Source of the DNA: Areca catechu
Taxonomy: Eukaryota > Streptophyta > Magnoliopsida > Arecales > Arecaceae
NCBI GenBank assembly: GCA_021397845.1
Contig: JAHSVC010000018.1
Span: 1-64,000 of the forward strand
Direction: 5' to 3'
DNA: 64,000 nt
Positions 52,629-62,796 of the stretch are shown here, piece after piece. The position numbers and the translations under genes were made by a program. The stretch's first letter is position 1. Each line of letters starts with the position of its first letter. The notes under the pieces are model-generated. The model saw only the letters and a program-made list of their open reading frames with translations. It searched no databases and was not told the DNA's origin.

Positions 52629-53072
52629 ATGGCACATCAAGAGCAAGATGAGGTAAATTCTGATACCAAAGTAGATTTTACTTTTGATGAACTTATGCAT
52701 GATTACAAATTAGTTTTATCTGAAAATACAAGATTGAAAAAGCATGCAAACAGTTTTTCTCATGAAAACAATTCTTTATTAAATGAAGTTAGTGATTTGA
52801 AAACTAAATTAGATGTTTTAGAAAAGAAAAACAATGGTTTAACTATGGAGAATGAAGTATTAAAAAGATCCAAAACTATTATTTCAAATGGTGATCTTTT
52901 AATAAAAAATAAGGATTTAGAATTAGAAAATGCAAAGTACAAAAATGAACTTGATAAAATGAAGCCTTTTATTGAAAAAATTACCTATAGTTCAGAAAAA
53001 TTAAACCTACTTTTGAATAGCCAAAGAGTCATTTTCAATAAAGCAGGATTAGGCTATAGACCCCAAAAATAA
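52629..53072 (+). pseudogene. Copia gag-pol spacer: predicted coiled coil
   Basis: A Lys/Glu/Asn/Leu-rich helix-forming stretch (SENTRLKKHANSF, LEKKNNGLTMENEVLKRS), then SSEKLNLLLNSQRVIFNKAG and LGYRP. The LLxSQRxxFxKAGLGY end is typical of the segment between the zinc knuckle and protease in plant copia elements. It is bounded by stops that are probably degenerate codons. Confidence 0.75.
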
Positions 53073-53280
53073 TAAAAGTACTTTAAAAACTTTTTTGTAC
53101 ATGCTTTATCTAGCATAACATGTTTTTCATGTAAAAAGCAAGGTCATAAATCTTTTTAATGTAATTTGAGAAAAATTAATTATTTTGGAAAATGTTTGGG
53201 TTCCAAAAGGAACTATTTTAAGTGCTAACCTTAAAGGACCCAAGTTGGCTTGGGTACCTAAAAACAAAGCTTGATTTTTA

Positions 53281-53610
53281 TTGCAGGTGTGTCTTGCAAC
53301 CAAGGAGAATAAAAGACTTTGGTATTTTGATAGTGGTTGCTCAAGACACATGACGGGAGATGTGAAGCAATTCACTTATCTTGAAGCAATGAATGGAGGG
53401 AGTGTGAACTTCAGGGATAATGGTAAAGAAAAAATCATTAGTATTGGTAAGGTTCACATTACTCCTTCTAGTTGTATTAGCAATGTACTTTTAATTGAAG
53501 GTTTAAAGCATAATCTTTTAAGTATTAGTCAATTTTGCGATAAAGAGTTTCAAGTTATTTTTAAATCATCTTATTGCATGATTGCTAGTCCGGATAAAAA
53601 TGGAGTATAA
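53281..53610 (+). pseudogene. pol: Copia aspartic protease
   Basis: WYFDSGCSRHMTGD contains the catalytic Asp-Ser-Gly (53329-53337). VHITPSSCISNVLLIEGLKH and NLLSISQFCD are the conserved downstream blocks. TAA at 53608-53610 interrupts the frame before the pre-integrase domain. Confidence 0.9.
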
Positions 53611-54600
53611 TTCATTGGAAAAAGGCATGGTAATATTTATTTGGTAGATTTAGATGATCTATCTTTGTCTAATGGAGAATGTCTTGTTGTAATGAATTCT
53701 ACTAAATATGAGACTAGTTGGCTTTGGCATAGAAGATTAGGTCATGCTAGTATGTATCTACTTTCAAAACTTTGCAAAAAAAAATTAGTTAGAGATTTAT
53801 CAGAACTTTGTTTTGAAAAAGATAGAGTTTGCCAAGCATGTCAATTTGGAAAACAAGTTAAAACTTTTTTTAAGCCGAAAGGTTTTGTAACTACTAGTAC
53901 GCTACTAGAACTACTTCATATGGATCTCTTTGGACCAACGAGAATATCAAGTTTAGGAGGCAAGAGATATAGATTAGTCATAGTAGATGATTTTTTGAGA
54001 TTTACATGGATTTTCTTTTTATGACATAAATATGAGTCATTTTCTGTATTTATAAAGTTTTATCGAAAAGTTTTAAATGAAAAAGGTGTTTCAGTTATTT
54101 GCATTCATAGTGATCATGGAACTGAATTTGAAAATTAAAATTTTGAAAGCTTTTGTAATAAAAAAGGTATTGAACACAACTTTTCTGCACCTATGACACC
54201 TTAGCAGAATGGGATAGTAGAAAGAAAAAATCATACTTTAGAAGTAATGGCACGCACTATGTTTTATGAAAATGATTTACCAAGATATTTTTGGACTGAA
54301 ACTATTAATACTGTATGTTATATATTGAATTGAGTTTTAATCTGCCCTATTTTGAAGAAAACTCCCTATGAACTTTGGAAAAAAAGAAAACCAACCTTAA
54401 AGTATTTTCGAGTTTTTGGTTGTAAATATTTTATCTTAAATAATGGCAAAGACAATCTTGAAAAATTTGATACCAAGTCCGATGAAGGTATCTTTTTAGG
54501 ATACTCTACATCAAGCAGGGCATACAAAGTTTTCAACAAAAGAACCTTAGTTGTAGAGGAGTCTGTACATGTTGTTTTTGAAGAATCTACTAACAAATCC
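53611..54600 (+). pseudogene. pol: Copia GAG-pre-integrase and integrase
   Basis: The pre-integrase zinc segment reads WLWHRRLGHASMYLLSKL and CQACQFGKQ (HHCC). The DDE core has ELLHMDLFGP (D near 53920), HSDHGTEFEN (D near 54110) and QNGIVERKNHTLEVMART (E near 54211). FRVFGCKYFILN and DEGIFLGYSTSSRAYKVFN follow. Stops near 54022, 54136, 54202 and 54332 all fit Trp or Gln codons altered by transitions. Confidence 0.9.
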
Positions 54601-54849
54601 TCTAGAAAAGAGGATACTTCTGATGCATGTGCAGGTGCTGATAAGCTTCAAAAGCTGACATTGAATGATCAACCCCCTCAGCCAAGTGAAAAAGATCAAG
54701 ACAAAAATGAGAAAGGTGAAGACACTCCAAAGCACCAAGATCTATCTAAGGAGTGGAGGTATGCTCATGGACATCCTAAGGAATTAATCTTAGGTGATCT
54801 ATCTAAAGGGGTGAGAACTCGAGCCTCAATTAGAAATGAATGTGATTAT

Positions 54850-55845
54850 ATAGCTTTTGTTTCTCAAGTAGAGCCTAAATATTTTGAAGATGCTGAAAAA
54901 GATCCAAACTGGATAAATGCTATGCAAGATGAATTATTTTAGTTTAAGAGAAATAATGTTTGGACATTAATAGAAAGACCATCTAATATTTCTATTATTG
55001 GCACAAAATGGGTATTTAGGAATAAATTAGATGAAAATAGAATTGTTGTTAGAAATAAAGCTAGGCTAGTTGCTAAAGACTACAATTAGGAGGAAGGAAT
55101 TGATTTTGATAAAACTTTTGCTCCTGTTGCTAGACTTGAAACAATTAGACTACTATTAGCATTTGCCTGTTTTATGAATTTCAAACTCTTTCAAATGGAT
55201 GTTAAAAGTGCTTTTCTTAATGATTTTATAACAGAAAAAGTTTTTGTTAAACAACCACTTGGATTTGAAAATCACGCACATCCTGATCATGTTTTTAAAT
55301 TATACAAAGTAATTTATGGATTAAAGCAACTCGAACCTGGTATGAAAGACTCAGTAAATTTTTGATTAAAAATAAATTTTCTAGAGGCCATGTTGATAAA
55401 ACCTTGTTTCTGAAGAAGAAAGATAATGATTTATTAGTAGTACAAATATATGATGATGATATCATTTTTAGTGCTACTAATGAAATTCTTTGTCAAGAGT
55501 TTGCTAAGCTAATGCAGGGTAAGTTCGAGATGAGCATGATGGGAGAACTCAATTTCTTTCTCAAACTCTAGATCAAACAAATTAAAGATGGAATCTTCAT
55601 CAACCAAGCTAAGTATACAAGAGAGATTATAAAAAAGTTTGGGATGGAGACTACTAAATCAATAGGTACATCCCCTTTTGTAGACTTGATAAAGATGAGC
55701 ACGGTAAATCTGTAGATCAAAAATTATATAGAGATATGATTGGCTCTTTACTGTACTTAACTACAAGTAGACCGGATATAATGTTTAGTGTATGCATGTG
55801 TGCTAGATATTAGTCTGAACCTAAAGAATCATATTTATTGGCTGT
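54850..55845 (+). pseudogene. pol: Copia reverse transcriptase with altered catalytic motif
   Basis: Blocks: WTLIERP, GTKWVFRNKLDENRIVVRNK, DFDKTFAPVARLETIRLLLA, FQMDVKSAFLND (Asp near 55197) and VIYGLKQLEPG. The catalytic YVDD motif reads YDDD (55449-55460) through a GTT-to-GAT type change. Small indels (near 55340) and stops (54940, 55090, 55363, 55570) break the frame. Confidence 0.88.
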
Positions 55846-56389
55846 TAAGCGCATTATTAGATATCTATCTGGTATAATTGATATTGGCTTATGGTATTCT
55901 AAAGATTCATTTGCTCAATTAATTGGATATTCTGATGCTGATTTTGTTGGTTGTAAATTAGATAGAAAGAATACTAGTGGTACTTGCCAATTTCTTGGAG
56001 TTAACTTAATCTCTTAGTTTAGCAAAAAACAAACTTCAGTTACATTATCCACAGCTGAGGCTGAGTATGTTGCAGTAGGAAGTTGTTGTGCTCAAATCTT
56101 GTGGATTAAGCAACAACTTGAAGATTTTGAAATCAAGTTGATTAGTACACCTATAAAATATGATAATACCAGTGCTATTTGCTTGACTAAAAATCCTGTT
56201 CAACATTCTAGGAGTGAACATATTAAAATTAGATATCATTTTATTAGAGATCATGTTGAAAATAATGATATTGTGCTTGAATTTATTTATACTGAATTTC
56301 AATTAGCTGATATTTTGACTAAGCCTCTTCTAGAAGATCGGTTTTGTATGATTAGAAGAGAACTTGGGATCATTAATCATTTTGATTAA
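55846..56389 (+). pseudogene. pol: Copia RNase H
   Basis: IGYSDADFVGCKLDRKNTSG (catalytic Asp near 55930), KKQTSVTLSTAEAEYVAVGS (Glu near 56060), YDNTSAICLTKNPVQHSRSE and HIKIRYHFIRDHVENNDI are classical copia RNase H blocks. The pol frame ends at TAA (56387-56389) after EFQLADILTKPLLEDRF. A TAG near 56018 stands for Trp. Confidence 0.9.
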
Positions 56390-56807
56390 AATCTTCCAAT
56401 CTTTGACTCAAATAGATCAATTTGACAACAATCGTATTCATTTATCACAAACTTTATTGAATTTCCAGTGTATTTGATCAGATTCTCTCTTAATTTTCGG
56501 TTTTTAAGTCGATGTGTCGACACCTGAATGTGTTGACACATTCATGAGTTGACACATGAATGACAGCAGATCGAGGTTAAGGGCATTCCAAAGTATTTTT
56601 TCTTCATTTCTTCTCCCCACTCGAGCCGACACATGCCCTAAGTTTCTCCACACTCCTCCTTCCCTCCAATTTGTGCTAAAAATCCTTCTATTCTTCATTT
56701 GGGATGCTTTTTGGCTTGGATTGAACGACTTTTCGCTTCCTATTTCCAATTTGAATCCTAGAAACCTTAGGTTTCTCCTCCAAATTTGTTCAAATCTATT
56801 CTGTATA
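56390..56807. other. Spacer between copia pol and extra ORF, with TGTCGACA motifs
   Basis: 56510-56565 contains GTGTCGACACCTGAATG, TGTTGACACATTCATGAG and TTGACACATGAATG: the same motif family that fills the LTRs. The rest may be the leader (or intron) of the extra ORF. Confidence 0.5.
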
Positions 56808-58743
56808 ATGGGATCCCGAAAATAAGTAGTCTGTCGCCCTCGGCCATCCAATCAGGAAGAAGAGCGAAGAACCAAGGCCAGACACGAAGCTAGAGCTCCA
56901 GATCTACCTACTCGACCCCTATTTGCAGCTTCTATCCAGATGAGTTTGAAGATGGTTGTCGGAGGATGCCATGTGGACTTCAGTTTCGTCGACCAGTGGC
57001 ACTTTAGGATCGGTCAGTGGATTCGAGATGCTGGTTTGACATCTTTCTGTTCTCTGAGTGAGAGATACTACCCAGGGCTCATACGAGAGTTCTATGGATC
57101 TTTAGCCCATGGGAGTGACGGCTAGTTAGCTCAGGTAAGAGGCAGGGATATCCTCGTTACTTCAGAGATATTGAGTAGAGTGTGGGATATTCCTATAACT
57201 GGGTCAGTTGTTGATAGTTTGATTGATAGAGTGAGTGGTCTCCAGTGTGTATTCGAGTCAGACATTTTGCTTGAGGGAGCCACCGTGCCTGCATCCCGTT
57301 TATCTACAGAGATGAGACTTTTGCACCACATTATCGCCCGGATCCTTCTGCCGAAGATCGGATGTTTTGATTACATCACTGAGCGAGAGTTGCTTGTGAT
57401 GGTCTCATTGGTACAGCGCACACCCGTCTACCTTCTGGTGCTCTTGGTTCATTAGATGATGGAGGCTTCGATGAGTCAGCAACTCTGCTTACCCTACGGG
57501 ATGGGGTTGACATTATTGTTCAGGGAGTATGGTGTTAGTTTTGAGGATGAGCCCTTCCGTATGCTCCTACATACTAATGTTTATGACATCAGGTCATTAC
57601 ATCGGATGCGTTATCATATGTTTAGAGGTCAGTAGAGATGCAAAGTATCTGGTTAGGCTGATGACAGAGATGATGATGATGTTGTAGAGGAAGAGCGCAT
57701 CCTTTCTGGCAAGGTAGGACCTATAGAGACATCTCTTCCAGAGAGTCAGCCTGAGCGAGCAGCGTAGCCAGAGACTGCTTCTTAGCCTGAGCCTACTTCT
57801 CAGCCTTAACCAGTTCAGTCAGATACTCCAGGAGCTTCAGTGAGTTTGATGGATAGAGTCGCTCATATGGAGACAGAGGTCATTACTTTCAGGCAGCGAC
57901 TTGACAGTTTTATTACTGAGACCAGAGAGAGCCATAGAGGACGAGTGATGGCATCTCAGCTATCTTGATTGCACTATCCATACCATTTGCAGGGAGTACT
58001 CCAGTTTTTGATATAGCTCTACCTACTCCAGCACCAGTTATTGATGACAGTGATGATGGTGATGATGAGGAGACTGACTCTGACAATTTTGACTTCCTAG
58101 ATTTGATTTCAGAACCAGTGGCAGAGGTGACAGTAGACTTGCCCAGGAGTCCCATTTATGACCCTTCTAGTTCACCTACTCAAACTCCTGTTTTATCTAC
58201 TCCTTCATCCATATCAGATGATCATGTTCCTATTCCTATTCTTTCACCTGTTATTGATTCATCCATTGTCGATATACCCATTATTGACACTCCTATTATT
58301 GACTCACCGATTGCAGATTCATCCATTCATTCTTCAGCTGATACGCCTATCATTTCATCATCTGATATACCTATTTTTGACACACCCACTGTTGTTACAC
58401 CTACCATCCATACATCCTCTCTTATCCGAGAGCTAGGTTTTTACACACCTGGCTTTCACTATCTTAATTCTGGTCCATCTTTTGATAGTACACCACATCC
58501 GACAATTGTAGAGACTGTCGCCCCGATCTGTTCTGTTCCTACTGAGGACATAGCCTCCACCTCTTCTGCTCCAGCTAGAGATCAGACATATGCTTGATGC
58601 AGAGGACGTAGTCGTCGTACTCCTCCACGACCGACTAGGACCCATCTTCGAGATCTTAGATCGATGTGGCTCGAGCTCGCTCTTTTACTGATACTGGACT
58701 GATTGAGATCGGATCTTCTGATGATGATGAGGATGAGGATTAG
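56808..58743 (+). pseudogene. Copia extra 3' ORF (env-like position), plant transposon protein
   Basis: From ATG 56808 (MGSRK, then TAA for Gln) the frame reads VCRPRPSNQEEERRTKARHE and DFSFVDQWHFRIGQWIRDAG. It continues YYPGLIREFYGSLAHGSDG and DILVTSEILSRVWDIPITGS, resembling the putative plant transposon protein family found in extra ORFs of retroelements. The C-terminal third (58000-58600) is very acidic, then Pro/Ser/Thr/Ile-rich with repeated SPIxDSSI-type phrases, ending GSSDDDEDED at 58743. Stops and at least one frameshift (near 57965) are present. No convincing signal peptide or transmembrane segment is seen, so a true envelope role is unsupported. Confidence 0.65.
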
Positions 58744-59560
58744 GATATCTTTGTATGATTAGATAGTTTATTTTTATGCATCTTTTGTATGTTTTGTTAT
58801 TGTACAAATTTTGAATTTAAATGAAATATGATGTTGTACTTTATGATTATGATTTCAAATGAATGATATGCTTTAACTTTCCTTTAGTACCTCATTGTCT
58901 TCATTTATGAATAAATGAATGAATGAATTTTTATTGTACTTCAATGCTATATCTTGAATAACTTGCCTATTTATCTTCCTATCTTTTTAATGATAACAAA
59001 AAGGGGGAGTAATATAACTAAAGTATAAATGTGCAAGGGAGTAATAGTGTAAATATATGCTTGAAAATTTGTCATGTTTGACAATTCCTTTGTAAATTTG
59101 AAAATTCTTTTGAATATTAAGTTGAGCTTGAATTGAGAATTCTTTGCAAATCCTTAAGTAAGGGAGAGCAATACCTTCTTTATATTGAAAATCTTTTCTG
59201 AATTGAACTTCATCTTAAATCCTTTCTTTAGATGTTTGAAAAGATGTTTACAAACTCTTTTATGAATCATCAATTCAGGGGGAGTCTTGTTTATCGCTGA
59301 ATTTTTGCCTCTCCTAAAGCATGTTTTCTTGTAGAGTATCACGATACATGAGTTTATGTCTTATATATCCCAAAGCTCTGATACTCTTAATCATTATAAC
59401 AAGCTCTGACACTCTTAATCATTATATCACACTTGCTCTGATACATCATGCCAATATTATAAATTACTTTGATACACCTATTGCATTTAGCTCTTTGCAC
59501 CTTGATAAATTATTTTGAAAGTTTTTTATGCAATTTATACTTAAAGATTTTGTCATCATC
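58744..59560 (+). other. Copia 3' untranslated region
   Basis: AT-rich and noncoding, with a purine run AAAAAGGGGGAGTAA (58998-59012) that resembles a second, internal polypurine tract. GAATGAATGAATGAAT lies near 58913-58928. Confidence 0.55.
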
Positions 59561-59574
59561 AAAAAGGGAGAGAT
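59561..59574 (+). promoter_or_regulatory. Polypurine tract of the copia element
   Basis: AAAAAGGGAGAGAT directly precedes the 3' LTR start TGTTGACTC and would prime plus-strand synthesis. Similar purine runs at 58998 and 59277 (GGGGGAG) fit the repeated-PPT habit reported for Sireviruses. Confidence 0.85.
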
Positions 59575-61133
59575 TGTTGACTCAGTTATTGATTTTGATG
59601 ATAAGCAAAATGGTTAAGTATAAGTTGAGTACTAATGATTTCCTTGAATTGTGTTTTTATAAAAAAAGGTGCTCATAAATTTGAAAAAGTTTGTTTGATT
59701 GAAGAAGCTAAGTTTAGATGAAAGATCTGCTCAAAGAAGACTTGAACAGTCAAAGTTTGCTTGAATAGATACTTGAGTGAGACATAAATTTGGTTCAGCA
59801 CAGTTTAAGTATTTTTGTGAAGATCTTAGTGAGGTGTCGACTCAAAATATCGACATATGACACCAAGTATCGACACATAGCAGTGAAGTGTCAACTCAAG
59901 CCGGTATGCAAAGAAAGTTTCAGATGGCACGACTGAAGTGTCAACACATGGACTTGAAGTATTGACTCAAAGTGTCGACACATGGATCAGCTCATCGTCT
60001 GAGATTTTTAAGTCACAGAACTTGCTGAAGATGAAGAACTGCAGAAGTGTCGACACATGGATGCGAAGTGTTAACTCAAAGTATCGACTCACCTGAAGAA
60101 GTGTCAACACATCTGAGATTTCCAGAAAGCCAAATTGAAGATATTTGAATTGGATGTCGACTCAAGAAGTTCAAGTGTCGACCTGAAGTGTCGACTCAGC
60201 CTGAAATGTTGACACATGAAGTTCTGGGAATAGTAATGGCTAGTTTTTCAAACACAGAACTTGTCTCTTTTCACCCCTAATGGCTAGATTTTCGAGTTTA
60301 ACGGTTAGAAATCGGATTTGAGGCCTTGGAAAGGTATTTATATGCTCCAAATCAAATCAAAAGACATATTTTGATGGAAATGAAATAAAAATATTCAAGA
60401 GAGAAGAAAAGAGAGCATTCACTCCTATTCATTGAAGTTCAACCAAAAGTAATCCTCCAAGCATTCAAGTGAGTTCAAGAGCATTAAATATCAACTATTC
60501 TTGAGCAATCAAAGAGGCTTCATCAAGTTAAAAGCATCACAACATCGAGCTTCAAAGAGATACCCACTTTTTATTAGAAAGCTTTTATTCTCTTTACTTC
60601 AAATTGTTATTTATTGTAAGGGTTCTTGGTTAGCCTATTGTAAAATCAAGGGAGGTTATTGGTGAGCCTTTGAAAACCAATTAGGTTCTTGGTTAGCCTA
60701 GAAAACCAAGGAAGGTTGGTGGTGAGCCTTAAAATTATTTAGATTCTTGGTTAGCCATAAAACCAAGTGAGATTTTGACTTGTGAGCCTTGTGAAAACAA
60801 GTCGGGTTTTGATTAGTGAGCCCGGAAAGCTAATCGGCTATAATCGATTGAGATTATAGTAAATTTCCAAGGGAATCTTGGAGAGTGGATGTAGGTACAT
60901 TGGATAGCACTGAACCACTATACTTCTTTGTCTTTGTGGTTGCTTGTCTCCTCTTATTTATCTTACATTTATTGCTCTTTATTTTCGCTGCACATTTACT
61001 TAAGAGCATTACATTTGAATTCATAGTACCTTGATTAATTGTTGGATTGGATTACATACTATTGTATTGCATCAAGTAATTATTTTTTAGAGACCCAATT
61101 CACCTCCCCTCTTGGGTTGTTTACTGGGCAACA
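59575..61133 (+). repeat. 3' LTR of the copia element (1559 bp)
   Basis: Nearly identical in order to the 5' LTR. It includes the TCGAC motif cluster at 59832-60215 and one additional GGTTCTTGGTTAGCC unit (about 60680-60755). It ends GGGCAACA; TATTC of the target duplication follows. Confidence 0.9.
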
Positions 61134-61639
61134 TATTCCTTGTTGAGAGTGTTCCTCCGGTACCTGTAATGTATTTGGAATACTTTGTAAACACTACTTT
61201 GAGTTCTATGAAGGTCGTCATGACTTTTTTATGTGAAATTAAACTTCATTCACGATAAAACCAAAGTAACATCTTGTGCTAAATTTATGGAGACCATTTG
61301 CGATGCCCATAATTTATTTGTGGCTTCTTTATATCCTTAGTAATGTAATCAATTCATCTACAAAATGAATATCAAAATCAAATTATAAATGCTATAAGTT
61401 CCTTACTGACAGTATTAAATTATCATATTTGAAAATGAATGACTTATATGCTCTTTAAACTAATGATAAAATTACTTTTGTTGTCTCTAACTAATGTTGA
61501 GATGGCTCACCTTCAATAGTTCTTGCCTATGCATCCTATATATTATAAATTATTTTAATAAATATTTAATGAACAATACTAAAATACTTAATAAAATAAA
61601 TAAAAATCACATTTAAAAGCTTTTTATTCCAATTATTCA
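61134..61639. other. CACTA interior, no gene part recognised
   Basis: AT-rich sequence between the copia insertion and the Transpos_assoc-like domain. It probably holds introns or deleted parts of the transposase gene; no conserved block is recognised on either strand. Confidence 0.45.
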
Positions 61640-61913
61640 TCATTTCATCATCAATATCATTATCACTATCATATATTGGTATTCTTTCTCCATGCAAAGT
61701 TTAGTTTTTATAAGTGAGTGAAAACTCTCACAAGTACAAGTCATGTTTCACTTGACTAAAGGTCTTATATATCCTATTATCACAATTATGGCAAGGACAA
61801 AAAATCATATCATGCGGATGCCTTATATTTTCTTTCTCAAAGTTAGAGAAGGATTCAACACCTTTTTTATATCTCTCACTTAAAAAATTACTATCGTCAA
61901 TCTAACTTTTGTC
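61640..61913 (-). pseudogene. CACTA transposase N-terminal (Transpos_assoc-like) domain
   Basis: The minus strand reads DKS, stop, IDDSNFLSERYKKGVESF and SNFEKENIRHPHDMIFCPCH, then NCDNRIYKTFSQVKHDLYL, stop, EF, later TLHGERIPIYDSDNDIDDEM. The order D-K-S-W, Y-x-x-G-V-x-x-F, C-P-C-x-x-C, H-L, W-x-x-HGE is that of the transposase-associated domain of TNP2-type CACTA transposases. All three stops stand where the family has Trp (TGG to TAG or TGA). The start Met appears as ACG. The zinc-binding cysteines remain. Confidence 0.72.
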
Positions 61914-62796
61914 CGTACCCTATAAAAAAATTTCAAATTAGAAGCATACAAAATCAAATTAGAGAGATATACTAAAATGTAGAAGCAATGTAATAGTGCA
62001 ATATTAAAATCAAATATCCATATCCTGTAATGTAAAATGACCGGATCTAATCAAATCAAACCCAAATATAGATATCTAAGATTTAATTAGCCAAACTAAA
62101 ATATTTAATGAATCAATGAATCCAACTCCGACTGACATGCACCACCAAAATTATATTGACATGCACATAGAATCAAAATTTATAGAATTACATGTTATAC
62201 TTTGATTTGATTTGCAAAGAATCAAAATCAAATTATATATACAACAATCTAAGATAAACCAAAACACCTAGTGCAAGAAATAAACTATATCAAAATGAGA
62301 ATTTATACGGGCAAGGACAATAACCTAAACTTAATCAAAATCAAAATTATATAATTATAGTTTAATAGAAGATAAATTATAACAACCACCTAAGCTAAAC
62401 CAAAATATAATATTAAAAATTAATACCTGAAATAAAATAAAAAATCCTTCTTATATAAAAAAACTGGTGGGCACTGGCATGGTTGCGGGCGGAGGAGTCT
62501 CAAAGGTGGAGAGCTCCTTGCAGGTGGAGAGATCGGTGCTAGAGAGCTGGATGCTGGCACTGTTTGGAGGCGGCAATTTGGGTGCCGAAGGGGGTTGGAG
62601 GTGGCGATTTGGATTGGAGGGGGCTACAGGTGGAATAGGTGGGTGCTGGCATAATTGCGGGTGGAACAGGTGGGTGCCGGACTTCCTTGCAGGCGAAGAG
62701 CTCAGCACCGGAGAGCTGGGTGTCGATGTGATTGTAGGTGGAAGAGCTCAGTGTTGGAGGGGGGTGTGGCGGGGGAGTCTCGAAGGCGGATAACTC
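61914..62796. other. AT-rich CACTA 5' region followed by a G-rich repeat patch
   Basis: 61914-62450 is AT-rich and noncoding. 62461-62796 is abruptly G-rich on the + strand, with degenerate repeats of GGTGGGCACTGGCAT and GGTGGAGAGCTC words. The Pro-rich minus-strand frame in it is low complexity. No CACTA terminal repeat could be fixed. Confidence 0.45.

Larger units (their letters stand above)
50032..61133 (+). mobile_element. Ty1/copia retrotransposon, Sirevirus-like, with extra 3' ORF
   Basis: LTRs at 50032-51513 and 59575-61133 start TGTTGACTC and end CAATA/CAACA. A perfect 5-bp target duplication TATTC lies at 50027-50031 and 61134-61138. The initiator-Met tRNA PBS, gag, protease, integrase, RT and RNase H come in copia order (integrase before RT), followed by an env-like extra ORF and PPT. 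Size (11.1 kb), long LTRs and the extra ORF fit the Sirevirus (SIRE/Maximus) group. Many stops make it non-autonomous today. It sits inside a CACTA element. Confidence 0.9.
47620..61913 (-). mobile_element. CACTA (En/Spm) DNA transposon remnant, split by the copia element
   Basis: Three pieces in minus orientation: a Transpos_assoc-like N-terminal domain (61913-61640), a Transposase_24-like region (49680-49190) and an AT-rich, palindrome-rich subterminal-like zone (48420-47620). The catalytic TNP2 core is not found between them, so the element is deleted and non-autonomous. The copia element 50032-61133 lies inside it with target duplication TATTC. Terminal CACTA repeats were not identified, so the outer limits are approximate. 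Confidence 0.6.

Noticed and set aside
62467..62793. Gly/Trp-rich and Pro-rich frames at the right end
   Set aside because: Low-complexity G-rich repeat patch; no domain and open frames on both strands.
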